From the NCBI RefSeq assembly GCF_039528175.1, contig NZ_BAAALH010000002.1, positions 558,001 to 622,000 of the forward strand: DNA of 64,000 nucleotides. The letters run 5' to 3'. Below are positions 1-7,581 of the stretch, one piece after another. The position numbers were made by a program, and so were the translations under genes. Under the pieces are notes generated by a model. That model was not told the DNA's origin. It did no database searches and was given only the letters and a program-made list of their open reading frames with translations. Origin of the DNA: Citricoccus alkalitolerans. Its GTDB lineage: Bacteria; Actinomycetota; Actinomycetes; Actinomycetales; Micrococcaceae. Each line of letters starts with the position of its first letter. The stretch's first letter is position 1.

Positions 1-359
1 CCTCCCCCGCCTGGAATCTCCTGCCGACCCCGGCCCTGCTCGCACCTGCGGTCTACGACGCGCGGCTGGCTGGGCCAACGCCACCGCCTGCCGGGGCCGA
101 CCCCGCCCTGACGGCCCTGTGGGACCAGCCCTGGTGGGTGTGGCGGATCGAGGCTGACGCGGACGGTGCCGAGGGCTTCCCCGAGACCACGGTGCTCACC
201 ACCCCTCAGCGCGGCACATACCGGGTCGGCCTGGTGCCCGAGCCGGCCACGGGGCAGGACCGGGTGCTGCTCTGGCCAGTGGAGAGCTCGTTCCTGTTGG
301 CCCTGGTGGAAGACCTCATTCAGGCCGCTCACTTCGGGCGGGCGCCCCAGCTGAGCTGA
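1..359 (+). CDS. Partial CDS, C-terminal end of unrecognised protein
   Basis: The reading frame that stops at 357-359 is open to the left edge of the window, in phase from base 3, so this is the 3' end of a longer gene. The visible part is about 118 residues, rich in Pro, Ala and Trp, without membrane segments or a motif I recognise. An in-frame GTG at 138 exists, but the upstream codons have the same composition, so I do not read it as the real start. The next gene is convergent and ends 19 bases later. No function is proposed. Confidence 0.6.
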   Translation, partial: SPAWNLLPTPALLAPAVYDARLAGPTPPPAGADPALTALWDQPWWVWRIEADADGAEGFPETTVLTTPQRGTYRVGLVPEPATGQDRVLLWPVESSFLLALVEDLIQAAHFGRAPQLS

Positions 360-378
360 TGCTCAACTGAGCTGCGCC

Positions 379-813
379 TCAGGGCGCCTTCTCGGCGTAG
401 TCGCGCAGTGACTCGAGCTGACCCGCGTCCGCGTCGGCGAGCGCGGCGGCCAGGCCGAGTGCCTCCTCGCGCAATTCCTCCGCGGCGCGCACGGCGATCC
501 GCAGGTGCACCCGGGTGGAGCCGGCGTCGGGCAGCAGGAGGTAGCCGTATTCCACGCGCACATCGGCGTCATCGGCACCGGAGACCATGGTCAGCCCGTG
601 CCCGGGATCATAGGTGGCCAGCGTGTACTGGCGCTGGTGGCCGCCGATCGCGTAGGAGAGCTCCTGACCCGGGCCCGCCGGCCCGTTGACGTGCATCTGC
701 TCGACATCGGCCAGCCACGCCGGCGCAGCCGCCCAGTCCGTGAGCAACTCCCACACCCTCGGCGCCGGCAGGTGGACCACGATGTCGTCTTCGAGGGCCG
801 CGATGGTCAACAT
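379..813 (-). CDS. SRPBCC (START/Bet v1-like) family protein
   Basis: Encodes 144 residues. The N-terminal pattern (beta strand, then PAPRVWELLTDWAAAPAWLAD) and the alternating strands and C-terminal amphipathic helix fit the SRPBCC polyketide-cyclase/dehydrase-like fold, which binds hydrophobic ligands. The ligand is unknown. I chose the ATG at 813 because GTGAGGA lies just upstream and the product begins directly with the first strand; the open frame runs on to 912 without a better start. It is convergent with the partial gene before it and divergent from the transporter after it. Family assignment is by overall pattern, as this fold has few invariant residues. Confidence 0.65.
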   Translation of the reverse strand: MLTIAALEDDIVVHLPAPRVWELLTDWAAAPAWLADVEQMHVNGPAGPGQELSYAIGGHQRQYTLATYDPGHGLTMVSGADDADVRVEYGYLLLPDAGSTRVHLRIAVRAAEELREEALGLAAALADADAGQLESLRDYAEKAP

Positions 814-983
814 GGTCCGATCCTCACCCCTGCACACCCCCGGTGTTAAGGGTGAAACGCCGCCGGGTTCCGTCCAGCCCATGCCACGCCTGCCTATGGT
901 GGTGCCAGTCACCTTCGCCCAGGGGCCCGGGCGTCACCATCGCACCGTACGACGCCGGCCCTGCACCGTCAGGAGCCATCGGC

Positions 984-2375
984 ATGTCCAGCACCCCGGG
1001 AACCTCCGAGACAACGCCGCGGCGCAAGGAGGGCACCCCGCTCTCGCGCGCCATGCGACCCGTCAACCACGTGGTGGAACGGTTCATCCCGTCCGCTCTG
1101 GTGTTCTCGATCGTGTTGACCTTCATCGTCGCGGTCCTGGCCCTGATCCTGACCGGAACCGGCCCCGGCGACCTTGTGGTCCACTGGGGCGACGGCCTGG
1201 CCGGACTGCTCGACTTCATCACCCAGATGGCGCTGATCCTGCTGCTCGGCCACATCCTGGCCAACACCGGACCGATCCGGCGAGTGCTGGCCTTCCTCGG
1301 CTCGGTCCCCCGCACGGAGCTCGCCTCCTACGTGTTCGTCTTCGCCGTGGCCGCCGTGGCCAGCCTCATCACCTGGGGGCTGGGCCTGGTGGTCGGTGGA
1401 TTGCTGGCACGGGAGGTCGCCTACCAGGGGCGGGAGCGCGGCCTGAAGCTGCACTTCCCCATGCTGGTGGCCGCCGGCTTCGCCGGCTTCGTGGTCTGGC
1501 ACATGGGCTACTCGGCCTCCGGCCCCCTGACCGCAGCCACCGAGGGATCCTTCCTCATGGATTCCCTGGGCGGACAGCCGGTGCCGATCAGCGAGACCGT
1601 GTTCTCCTCCTGGAACATGATCGCCGCCGTGGTGACGATCCTCGTAGTGGCCCTGGCCCTGTTCCTGGTGGCTCCCCGCCGCGGGGACAGGATCGTGGAG
1701 CTGGCCCTGGACGCGCGCGAGCAGGGCAACGACGGTCAGGAAGAGGTCGTGACCCCGGCCGACCGCGTGGACGCCAGCCGACTGCCGACCCTGCTGCTCG
1801 GCCTGATGCTGGTGATCTACCTGGTCCTGCACTTCGCGCAGGGCGGCACGCTCACCCTGGACACCGTGAACTGGTCCTTCCTCGCCCTGATCCTGTTGCT
1901 GGTGCGCAATCCCTTCGAGCTGATCCACCTGACCAAGAACGCCGCCTCCAACGTCGGGGAGATCCTGCTGCAGTTCCCCCTCTATGCGGGCATCCTGGGG
2001 ATGATGTCCGGAACCGGCCTGATCGAGGTGTTCTCGGACGCCATCGTGTCCATCTCCAACCCCGTGACCTTCGGGCTCCTCGCCTTCCTGGCCGCCGGCC
2101 TGGTGAACTTCTTCGTTCCCTCCGGCGGCGGGCAGTTCGCGGTACAGGGTCCCATCATGCTCGGGGCCGGCGCCGACCTCGGTGTGGACCCCGCGATCAC
2201 GATCATGGCCGTGTCTTACGGAGATCAGTGGACGAACATGATCCAGCCGTTCTGGGCCCTCCCCCTGCTGGCGATCGCCGGGCTGAAGATGCGGGACATC
2301 CTCGGCTACACGACCGTGGTGTTCATCGCCTCCGGACTCGTGTTCGCCGGGACACTGTTGATCGTGTCCCTCTGA
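984..2375 (+). CDS. AtoE-type short-chain fatty acid transporter (first copy)
   Basis: Encodes a 463-residue polytopic membrane protein with about 10-12 hydrophobic segments. Landmarks of the short-chain fatty-acid transporter family (E. coli AtoE) are visible: VERFIPSALVFSIVLT near the N terminus, VPSGGGQFAVQGP in the C-terminal half and YGDQWTNMIQPFWALP shortly after. The family imports short-chain carboxylates such as acetoacetate or butyrate. The ATG at 984 is preceded by AGGAG at 971-975; the frame is open further upstream but lacks a ribosome site there. It stands alone between an SRPBCC gene and thymidine kinase. A second member lies at 7565-8944, and the two share the GGGQ and GDQWTNM blocks. 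Substrate unknown. Confidence 0.85.
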   Translation: MSSTPGTSETTPRRKEGTPLSRAMRPVNHVVERFIPSALVFSIVLTFIVAVLALILTGTGPGDLVVHWGDGLAGLLDFITQMALILLLGHILANTGPIRRVLAFLGSVPRTELASYVFVFAVAAVASLITWGLGLVVGGLLAREVAYQGRERGLKLHFPMLVAAGFAGFVVWHMGYSASGPLTAATEGSFLMDSLGGQPVPISETVFSSWNMIAAVVTILVVALALFLVAPRRGDRIVELALDAREQGNDGQEEVVTPADRVDASRLPTLLLGLMLVIYLVLHFAQGGTLTLDTVNWSFLALILLLVRNPFELIHLTKNAASNVGEILLQFPLYAGILGMMSGTGLIEVFSDAIVSISNPVTFGLLAFLAAGLVNFFVPSGGGQFAVQGPIMLGAGADLGVDPAITIMAVSYGDQWTNMIQPFWALPLLAIAGLKMRDILGYTTVVFIASGLVFAGTLLIVSL

Positions 2376-2423
2376 CACCTGCCGCGTCAGCAGAATCCGT
2401 GCCCAGCGACGCGGACCGGAGTC

Positions 2424-3116
2424 TCACCCCGCGCCGAGCCGGCCGCCGGACTCCTGGAGGTAGCAGACCCCGCAGAGGGACTCGTAGGTGACCTCCACGC
2501 CGTCGATGGCCACCTGGTCGCCCTCGAAGACGAAGCGCTCGCGACGGGACTCGCGCGCATCGGCGGCCGGACCGGCGTCGTGCCCCACCACCGCGTCCAC
2601 CACCTTGCGGGTGTTGAAGATGGCCTTGCGCCCGCACCGGCAGATGGTCTTGAGCTCCTCGAGGGAGTGCGCCACCTCCAGGAGCCGGGCCGAACCGGGG
2701 AAGGAGGCCGTGCGGAAGTCGGTGCGGATGCCGTAGGCCATCACGGGCACGCCCTCGAGAACGGCGATCCTCAGCAGGTCGTCCACCTGGGCGGGTTCAA
2801 GGAACTGGGCCTCGTCCACGAGCAGGCAGGCGACGGGCTTGACCTCGGCGTCCAGGTGCGTGAGCAGGGCGGTCGGATCATCGCCACGGGCCTCCTGACG
2901 GAACAGTGCCATCAAGTCGGCTCCGGGCGGGATCAGGAAGTCGGCATTCCGGGTGACGCCCAGCCGGGAGACGATCTGGTCCTCGCCCTTCGAGTCCACC
3001 TGGGGCTTGGCCAGCAGGACCCGCTGCCCGCGTTCCTCGTAGTTGAACGCGGCCTGGAGGAGTCCGGTCGACTTGCCGGAGTTCATCGCCCCGTAGCGGA
3101 AGTAGAGCTTGGCCAC
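2424..3116 (-). CDS. tdk: Thymidine kinase (type II)
   Basis: Phosphorylates thymidine to dTMP in the pyrimidine salvage pathway, in the cytoplasm. The 230-residue product has the P-loop GAMNSGKST (residues 9-17), the catalytic DEAQF block in the middle and two cysteine pairs (CRCG and CGVC) that form the structural zinc site of the TK1-like family. The start is GTG, and a TAGACT hexamer ends 8 bases before it. The C-terminal tail after CGVCYLQ is short, which is normal. It converges on the AtoE-type transporter with a 48-base gap in which I see no strong terminator hairpin. Confidence 0.93.
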   Translation of the reverse strand: MAKLYFRYGAMNSGKSTGLLQAAFNYEERGQRVLLAKPQVDSKGEDQIVSRLGVTRNADFLIPPGADLMALFRQEARGDDPTALLTHLDAEVKPVACLLVDEAQFLEPAQVDDLLRIAVLEGVPVMAYGIRTDFRTASFPGSARLLEVAHSLEELKTICRCGRKAIFNTRKVVDAVVGHDAGPAADARESRRERFVFEGDQVAIDGVEVTYESLCGVCYLQESGGRLGAG

Positions 3117-3146
3117 GATCGAGAAGTCTAGTGCTGGTCCGGTGCG

Positions 3147-3425
3147 CTACGTGATCGAGTTCGGGTGCTTCGCCAGCGGGGTGACCTTGATGTCCATGTA
3201 GGGATACATGGGGAAGCCGCTGAGGATGGTGTGCAGCTCGTCATTGTCGGCCACGTCATAGACGGAGTAGTTGGCGTATTCGCCCACCACGCGCCAGATG
3301 TCCCGCATCCTGCCCTCGCGCTGCAGGTTGCCCGAGTACTCCTTCTCCTTGACCTGGAAATCGGCCTTGACCTCGTCGGTCATCGACTCGGGGAAGGTCA
3401 CGTCCATCCGTGCCAGAAACAGCAT
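3147..3425 (-). CDS. Muconolactone delta-isomerase-like protein
   Basis: Encodes 92 residues, the usual size of muconolactone isomerase (CatC). The start MLFLARMDVTFP, the EGRMRDIWRVVG block and the end PYMDIKVTPLAKHPN match that family, a dimeric ferredoxin-like barrel that moves the double bond of muconolactone in the beta-ketoadipate pathway. The ATG at 3425 has a strong AAGGAG; the frame runs nine codons further up. No catA or catB is nearby. Its only neighbours are tdk and, upstream on the same strand, a LysR regulator, so it may act on a related lactone rather than in catechol degradation. Confidence 0.8.
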   Translation of the reverse strand: MLFLARMDVTFPESMTDEVKADFQVKEKEYSGNLQREGRMRDIWRVVGEYANYSVYDVADNDELHTILSGFPMYPYMDIKVTPLAKHPNSIT

Positions 3426-3490
3426 CGTCACTCCTTCGTACGGCGCAATCATGCGGTGGTTGCCCTGGGGCTGAGATCGCCGATCCCTGC

Positions 3491-3532
3491 ACTGTGCGGG
3501 CAGAACACACCCGTGGTTTCTGCCCGCAAAGT
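3491..3532. repeat. Dispersed palindrome, copy 1
   Basis: Inverted repeat with 15-base arms (ACTGTGCGGGCAGAA / TTCTGCCCGCAAAGT, one mismatch) around a 12-base spacer. It lies between the lysR stop and the muconolactone-isomerase-like start. The right arm shares TTTCTGCCCGCAAAG exactly with a second palindrome at 29346-29391, so it belongs to a dispersed extragenic element and is not just a local hairpin. It could fold as a terminator or attenuator after lysR, but lacks a T tract. Confidence 0.6.
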
Positions 3533-3615
3533 ACGGGGCGTTAGGCCGTTGCCACTATAGACGGCCCGCGGGACATGTCCGGCGGCACAACCCCTGGTGC
3601 ACGATGCCGGCCCGT

Positions 3616-4530
3616 TCAGTACAGGACAGAGTCGTCCGGACGCTCGGGCTCGGGGTGAAGCGCGGCGAGCACCTCCAGGGCGGCCTCAGTGGCGCGGTTC
3701 GGCCTCTTCGGGTGGAGCAATGTGGCCGTCAGATACCGGGCCGGTCCGGCCAACGGCCGCAAGGCCAACCCGGGGGTCTCCACATGGGCCACGGAGGAGA
3801 TCGTGAGGGTGACGCCGACGCCGGCCGCCACCAATCCGAGGATTGTGTAGGAATCCGGGGCCTCCTGCACCAGGCGTGGAGTGAAGCCGGCGCGGTTGGC
3901 CAGGCGCAGCCCCATGTCCCGGACGCTCGATCCCTGCTGGGCGGGAAACATGACCCACGGCTCCGAGGCCAGTGCACGGATATCGATCTGCTCCTCACCG
4001 GCCAACGGATGGTCGGAGGACACCCCCACCAGCACCCGTTCGTACTCGAAGACCCGGTCCTCGAGGCCGGAGTAGGTCAGGGGCCGTCGCCCGAAGGCGA
4101 TGTCCAGGTCCCCTGCCGCCACCAGCGAGGGTGCCGCACCGGCATAGATCATGGAGCGCAGGCGGAGGTCCACTCCGGGCGCGTCGCGCCGGACGGCCCG
4201 GGCAATTCCCGGCAGCCACGGCCGCGAGGAGGCGCCCGCGTACCCCAGGGTCACGGATCCGAGCAGGGGTGCACCCTCCTGGTGGACGGCGCGCGTCATC
4301 AACCGGGCCGATTCCACCGCCTGCCGGGCATGCGGCAGGGCGGCCTCCCCGGCAGCGGTGAGCCTGACGGTCCGGGTGGTCCGTCCCACCACCGGCTCGC
4401 CCAATTCCTTCTCCAGCTTCCGGATCCACTGGCTGACCAGCGGTTGGGCCACACCGAGCCTCTCGGCCGCACGGGTGAAGTGGAGTTCCTCGGCCAGCAT
4501 CACGAACGCCTGGAGCATCTTGATGTCCAT
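3616..4530 (-). CDS. LysR-family transcriptional regulator
   Basis: Encodes 304 residues, standard for the family. The N-terminal winged helix-turn-helix is clear (LQAFVMLAEELHFTRAAERL, then AQPLVSQWIRKLEKELG, residues 6-45) and is followed by a periplasmic-binding-protein-like effector domain. LysR proteins usually control a divergent operon in response to a small carboxylate. Here the divergent genes from 4712 onward form a catabolic operon, so this protein is very probably its regulator. The 181-base divergent intergenic region would hold the operators. The muconolactone-isomerase-like gene lies downstream on the same strand and might be cotranscribed. Confidence 0.88.
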   Translation of the reverse strand: MDIKMLQAFVMLAEELHFTRAAERLGVAQPLVSQWIRKLEKELGEPVVGRTTRTVRLTAAGEAALPHARQAVESARLMTRAVHQEGAPLLGSVTLGYAGASSRPWLPGIARAVRRDAPGVDLRLRSMIYAGAAPSLVAAGDLDIAFGRRPLTYSGLEDRVFEYERVLVGVSSDHPLAGEEQIDIRALASEPWVMFPAQQGSSVRDMGLRLANRAGFTPRLVQEAPDSYTILGLVAAGVGVTLTISSVAHVETPGLALRPLAGPARYLTATLLHPKRPNRATEAALEVLAALHPEPERPDDSVLY

Positions 4531-4711
4531 GAGTCTCCGTCCAGGTCAGCGGAATTCATCACGTTCCTGCATAAAACTATCCCGAATCCATCTTGGACAG
4601 AAGTGAGAGTCGCGTGAACCATGGACACCTGTGGGTGGCGTCACCAGCCCCCGTGTGTCAGTTCACGGTCGTCAGACACCCACCCCGCACCATTGATCGA
4701 GAGAGACAGTC
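4531..4711. promoter_or_regulatory. Divergent control region, lysR / catabolic operon
   Basis: This 181-base spacer separates divergent lysR and the cyclase-family gene. It includes an A+T-rich patch around 4570-4580 (GCATAAAACTAT), unusual in this G+C-rich DNA, which is a plausible -10 or LysR target. I could not find a convincing symmetric T-N11-A LysR box. GAGAGA at 4700-4705 is a possible ribosome site for the cyclase-family gene. Confidence 0.45.
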
Positions 4712-5770
4712 ATGGACGAGCCACAGTCCCCGCGCTGGCGCCAGCGTCCCGAACCCTCCACCTGGGGTGATTTCGGACCGGACGACGCCCTGGGCCGCAT
4801 CAACCTGCTCACGTCCGCCAAGGTCGCCGAAGGCCTGGCCGAGGTCCATGAAGGGCGTGCCCTCGCCCTCGGGTTGCCCCTGACCCTCCCGGGGGGCCAA
4901 GCCCTGAACGCCAACCGCCTGCCGCCCTTGGTGCGCCCGACCCTGCGGCAGGGGCGTTCCGGCGCCAACTGCATCATGGAGCCCCTGTCTCCCGGCTCCT
5001 CGGACGTGCTCAGTGACGACCTCGTGGTCCTGCACAACCAGTACTCCACCCAGTGGGACGCCTTCGCCCACGTGGGCTCGATGTTCGATACCGACGGTGA
5101 CGGCGTTCCCGAGCCGGTCTACTACAACGGCTTCCGCGCCGGGATCGAGGTGCGGGGGGCCACGGATCCGGCGGACTGTGGGGTCCCCGGTCCCCATCAG
5201 CCCACGACGGCGGACCTGGGCCCGGTCGGCATCGGCACCGTGGCCTCACATCCGGTCCAGGGACGTGCTGTGTTGATCGATCTGGCCCACCACTTCGGCA
5301 CGGACCACCAGATCATCGGCTTCAACCAGATCCGCACCGTCCTGGACGCCGACGGCATCGAGGTCCGCCCCGGGGACATCGTCACCTTCCACACCGGTTT
5401 CGCCGCCAAGGTGCTCGAGATGGCCGGCGATCCCGATCCGGACGTGCTGCACCACTACGGCGCCGTCCTCGACGGTCGCGATCCGGCGCTGCTGGACTGG
5501 GTCACCGAGACCGGCATTGCCGCCATCGCCGCGGACAACTATGCCGTGGAGCTGTACCCGGCCACCCCGGCGCCGGCACCGGCCTCCATCCTGCCGCTGC
5601 ACGAGCACTGTCTGTTCAAGCTGGGCGTCCCCCTCGGAGAACTCTGGTACCTCACCGAGCTCGCCGCGGCACTGCGGGAGGCCGGCCGCACGGCCTTCCT
5701 GCTCACGGCACCACCCCTGAACCTGCCGGGCGCCTCCGGCTCGCCGCTCAACCCGATCGCCACGATCTGA
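4712..5770 (+). CDS. Cyclase-family (kynurenine formamidase/isatin hydrolase-like) metal-dependent hydrolase
   Basis: Encodes 352 residues of the metal-dependent cyclase superfamily (Pfam Cyclase), which includes kynurenine formamidase and isatin hydrolase and hydrolyses cyclic amides, imides or lactones. The metal-site motif is visible as STQWDAFAH (residues 112-120), the TQWD variant of the HGTHxDxPxH signature in which Gln replaces the first His; D116 and H120 are kept. C-terminal EHCLFKLGVPLGE also fits the family. It is the first gene of the operon and would plausibly open or hydrolyse the substrate. Substrate not determined. Confidence 0.82.
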   Translation: MDEPQSPRWRQRPEPSTWGDFGPDDALGRINLLTSAKVAEGLAEVHEGRALALGLPLTLPGGQALNANRLPPLVRPTLRQGRSGANCIMEPLSPGSSDVLSDDLVVLHNQYSTQWDAFAHVGSMFDTDGDGVPEPVYYNGFRAGIEVRGATDPADCGVPGPHQPTTADLGPVGIGTVASHPVQGRAVLIDLAHHFGTDHQIIGFNQIRTVLDADGIEVRPGDIVTFHTGFAAKVLEMAGDPDPDVLHHYGAVLDGRDPALLDWVTETGIAAIAADNYAVELYPATPAPAPASILPLHEHCLFKLGVPLGELWYLTELAAALREAGRTAFLLTAPPLNLPGASGSPLNPIATI

Positions 5771-5777
5771 GGACCGC

Positions 5778-6572
5778 ATGAACGAGAACACCTCCACTGA
5801 CCATGCCGGCACCACCAGCACCGTCAGCACTACCTCCGCCAGGAATGCCGCGGGCACCGAGCACCGCACCACCCGTGAACGTGTCCTGGTGACCGGCGGG
5901 GCCCACGGCATCGGCGCCGCCATCGCGGAACGCTGCCGTCAGGACGGCTATGAACCGGTCATCCTGGACCGAGAGGGTGAGGACGCCATCCATGGCGACC
6001 TCTCCGATCCTGACTCCACCGCCCAGGCTCTCGAGCGAGCACTGGCTGACGGGCCGATCACGCGTCTGGTGAACAACGTCGGGGCCGTGTTCCCCAACGC
6101 CGTCACGGACCAGACCCTGGACCAGTTCGACGCCGCCGTGGCCCTGAACCTGCGCAGCGCCCTGCAATGCATTCAGGCCCTGCTGCCCGGGATGCGGGAG
6201 GCCGGCTTCGGCCGGATCGTCAACATGTCCTCCCGGGCGGCCCTCGGCAAGGAGCTTCGCGTGGCCTACGCCGCCACCAAGGCCGGGCTGCTGGGCCTGA
6301 CCCGCGTCGTGGCCTTGGAGGAGGGCCGCAACGGCATCACCGCCAACGCGATCGGCCCCGGTCCCATCGCCACGGACCTGTTCACCCGGGCCAACCCGGC
6401 CGATTCCCCGAAGACCAGGGCCATCATCGAGTCGGTGCCCGTGCGGCGCATGGGCTCGGCCGAGGACGTGGCCCATGCCGCGTCCTACCTGCTGGACTCC
6501 CGCAGCGGCTTCGTCACCGGCCAGACCCTCTACGTCTGCGGCGGCCTGACCGTGGGACGCGCCGATGTCTGA
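5778..6572 (+). CDS. SDR-family NAD(P)-dependent oxidoreductase
   Basis: Encodes 264 residues with every landmark of classical short-chain dehydrogenases: TGGAHGIG nucleotide-binding loop near residues 39-46, NNVG after the fourth strand, a catalytic Ser in NMSSRA and the Y164-x3-K168 pair in YAATK. GPGPIATDL follows, as in the FabG group. It probably oxidises a secondary alcohol, or reduces a ketone, in the pathway of this operon. A Thr/Ser-rich tail of about 34 residues precedes the Rossmann fold, so the true start could be later, although GAGGA precedes this ATG. It begins 7 bases after the cyclase gene and overlaps the next by 8 bases. Confidence 0.9.
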   Translation: MNENTSTDHAGTTSTVSTTSARNAAGTEHRTTRERVLVTGGAHGIGAAIAERCRQDGYEPVILDREGEDAIHGDLSDPDSTAQALERALADGPITRLVNNVGAVFPNAVTDQTLDQFDAAVALNLRSALQCIQALLPGMREAGFGRIVNMSSRAALGKELRVAYAATKAGLLGLTRVVALEEGRNGITANAIGPGPIATDLFTRANPADSPKTRAIIESVPVRRMGSAEDVAHAASYLLDSRSGFVTGQTLYVCGGLTVGRADV

Positions 6573-7581
6573 GCAGGTGGCACAGCCTGAGAAGATCGCC
6601 GTTGTCGGCGGCGGGTCCATCGGCGTCGCCTTCGCCCTGGTCTTCGCCCGCGCCGGGCACCCGGTCACCGTGTGTGAACCCGAGGCCGCCCGCAGGGAGG
6701 CCGTCCCCGGGGAACTGGGCGCGAAGCTCACCGCCCTGGCCGAAGCGGGCCTGCTGACCGAGTCCCCCGCGGCCATCGCCTCCCGCGTCACCGTCGAGGC
6801 CGAGCTGACCACCGCCGTGGCCGGCGCGACCCTCGTCCAGGAATGTGTGCCGGAACGACTCGAGGTCAAGCGCTCGATCTTCGCCGAACTCGGTGCGGCA
6901 ACCGGTCCGGAGACAGTCTTGGCCAGCTCCTCCTCGGCGATCCCGGCCTCACAGACCGCCGAAGGCCTCCCCTCCGCGGACCGGATCCTCGTGGCCCACC
7001 CCGGCAATCCGCCGTTCCTGCTGCCCGTCATCGAACTGGTGCCCTCCCCGCTCACCCGGCCGGCCGTCGTCGCCACCGCCCATGGCCTCTATGCCGGGGC
7101 CGGGATGTCCCCGGTGACCGTGGCCCGGGAGGTGGAGGGCTTCCTCTTCAACCGCCTGCAGGGCGCCGTACTGCGTGAGGCCTATGCTCTCGTGCGGGAC
7201 GGGGTCGCCACCGTGGAGGACATCGACACGGTCATGAGGGACGGCCTCGGGCGCCGCTGGTCCTTCATGGGGCCCTTCGAGACCTCGGACCTCAACACCC
7301 GCGGCGGCATCTCCTCGCACGCGGAGAAGATGGGCCCGGCCTATGCGCGCATGGGCGCCGAACGCGGCCAGCACGATCCCTGGACCCCCGAGCTGGTGGC
7401 CGAGGTGGAGCGCCAGCGCCGTGCCCTGCTTCCCCTGGAGCGCTGGGAGGACCGGGTGACCTGGCGCGACAAGCGGCTCATCGAACTGTTGCGCACTACT
7501 GAACAATCCGCACCTTCCACACTTTCCGCACCGAGTATCCCCCATCGTCTCCGAAAGAGTGATCATGACCACAACAACTGA
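6565..7581 (+). CDS. 3-hydroxyacyl-CoA dehydrogenase-like (lambda-crystallin/L-gulonate 3-dehydrogenase type)
   Basis: Encodes 338 residues. It has an N-terminal NAD-binding Rossmann domain (VVGGGSIGVAFA) and a C-terminal helical 3-hydroxyacyl-CoA dehydrogenase domain. SSSSAIPAS, the catalytic-region HPGNPPFLLP and MGPFETSDLNTRGG are characteristic of the lambda-crystallin/L-gulonate 3-dehydrogenase/L-carnitine dehydrogenase branch, which oxidises beta-hydroxy acids free of CoA. It overlaps the SDR gene by 8 bases and the following transporter by 17, so translation is probably coupled. The last 25 residues are poorly ordered and lie mostly in the overlap. The role in this pathway is inferred. 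Confidence 0.85.
   Translation: MSEQVAQPEKIAVVGGGSIGVAFALVFARAGHPVTVCEPEAARREAVPGELGAKLTALAEAGLLTESPAAIASRVTVEAELTTAVAGATLVQECVPERLEVKRSIFAELGAATGPETVLASSSSAIPASQTAEGLPSADRILVAHPGNPPFLLPVIELVPSPLTRPAVVATAHGLYAGAGMSPVTVAREVEGFLFNRLQGAVLREAYALVRDGVATVEDIDTVMRDGLGRRWSFMGPFETSDLNTRGGISSHAEKMGPAYARMGAERGQHDPWTPELVAEVERQRRALLPLERWEDRVTWRDKRLIELLRTTEQSAPSTLSAPSIPHRLRKSDHDHNN

Noticed and set aside
4531..4711. Clear LysR T-N11-A operator
   Set aside because: Several T...A pairs exist, but none has symmetric flanks, so I do not mark one.
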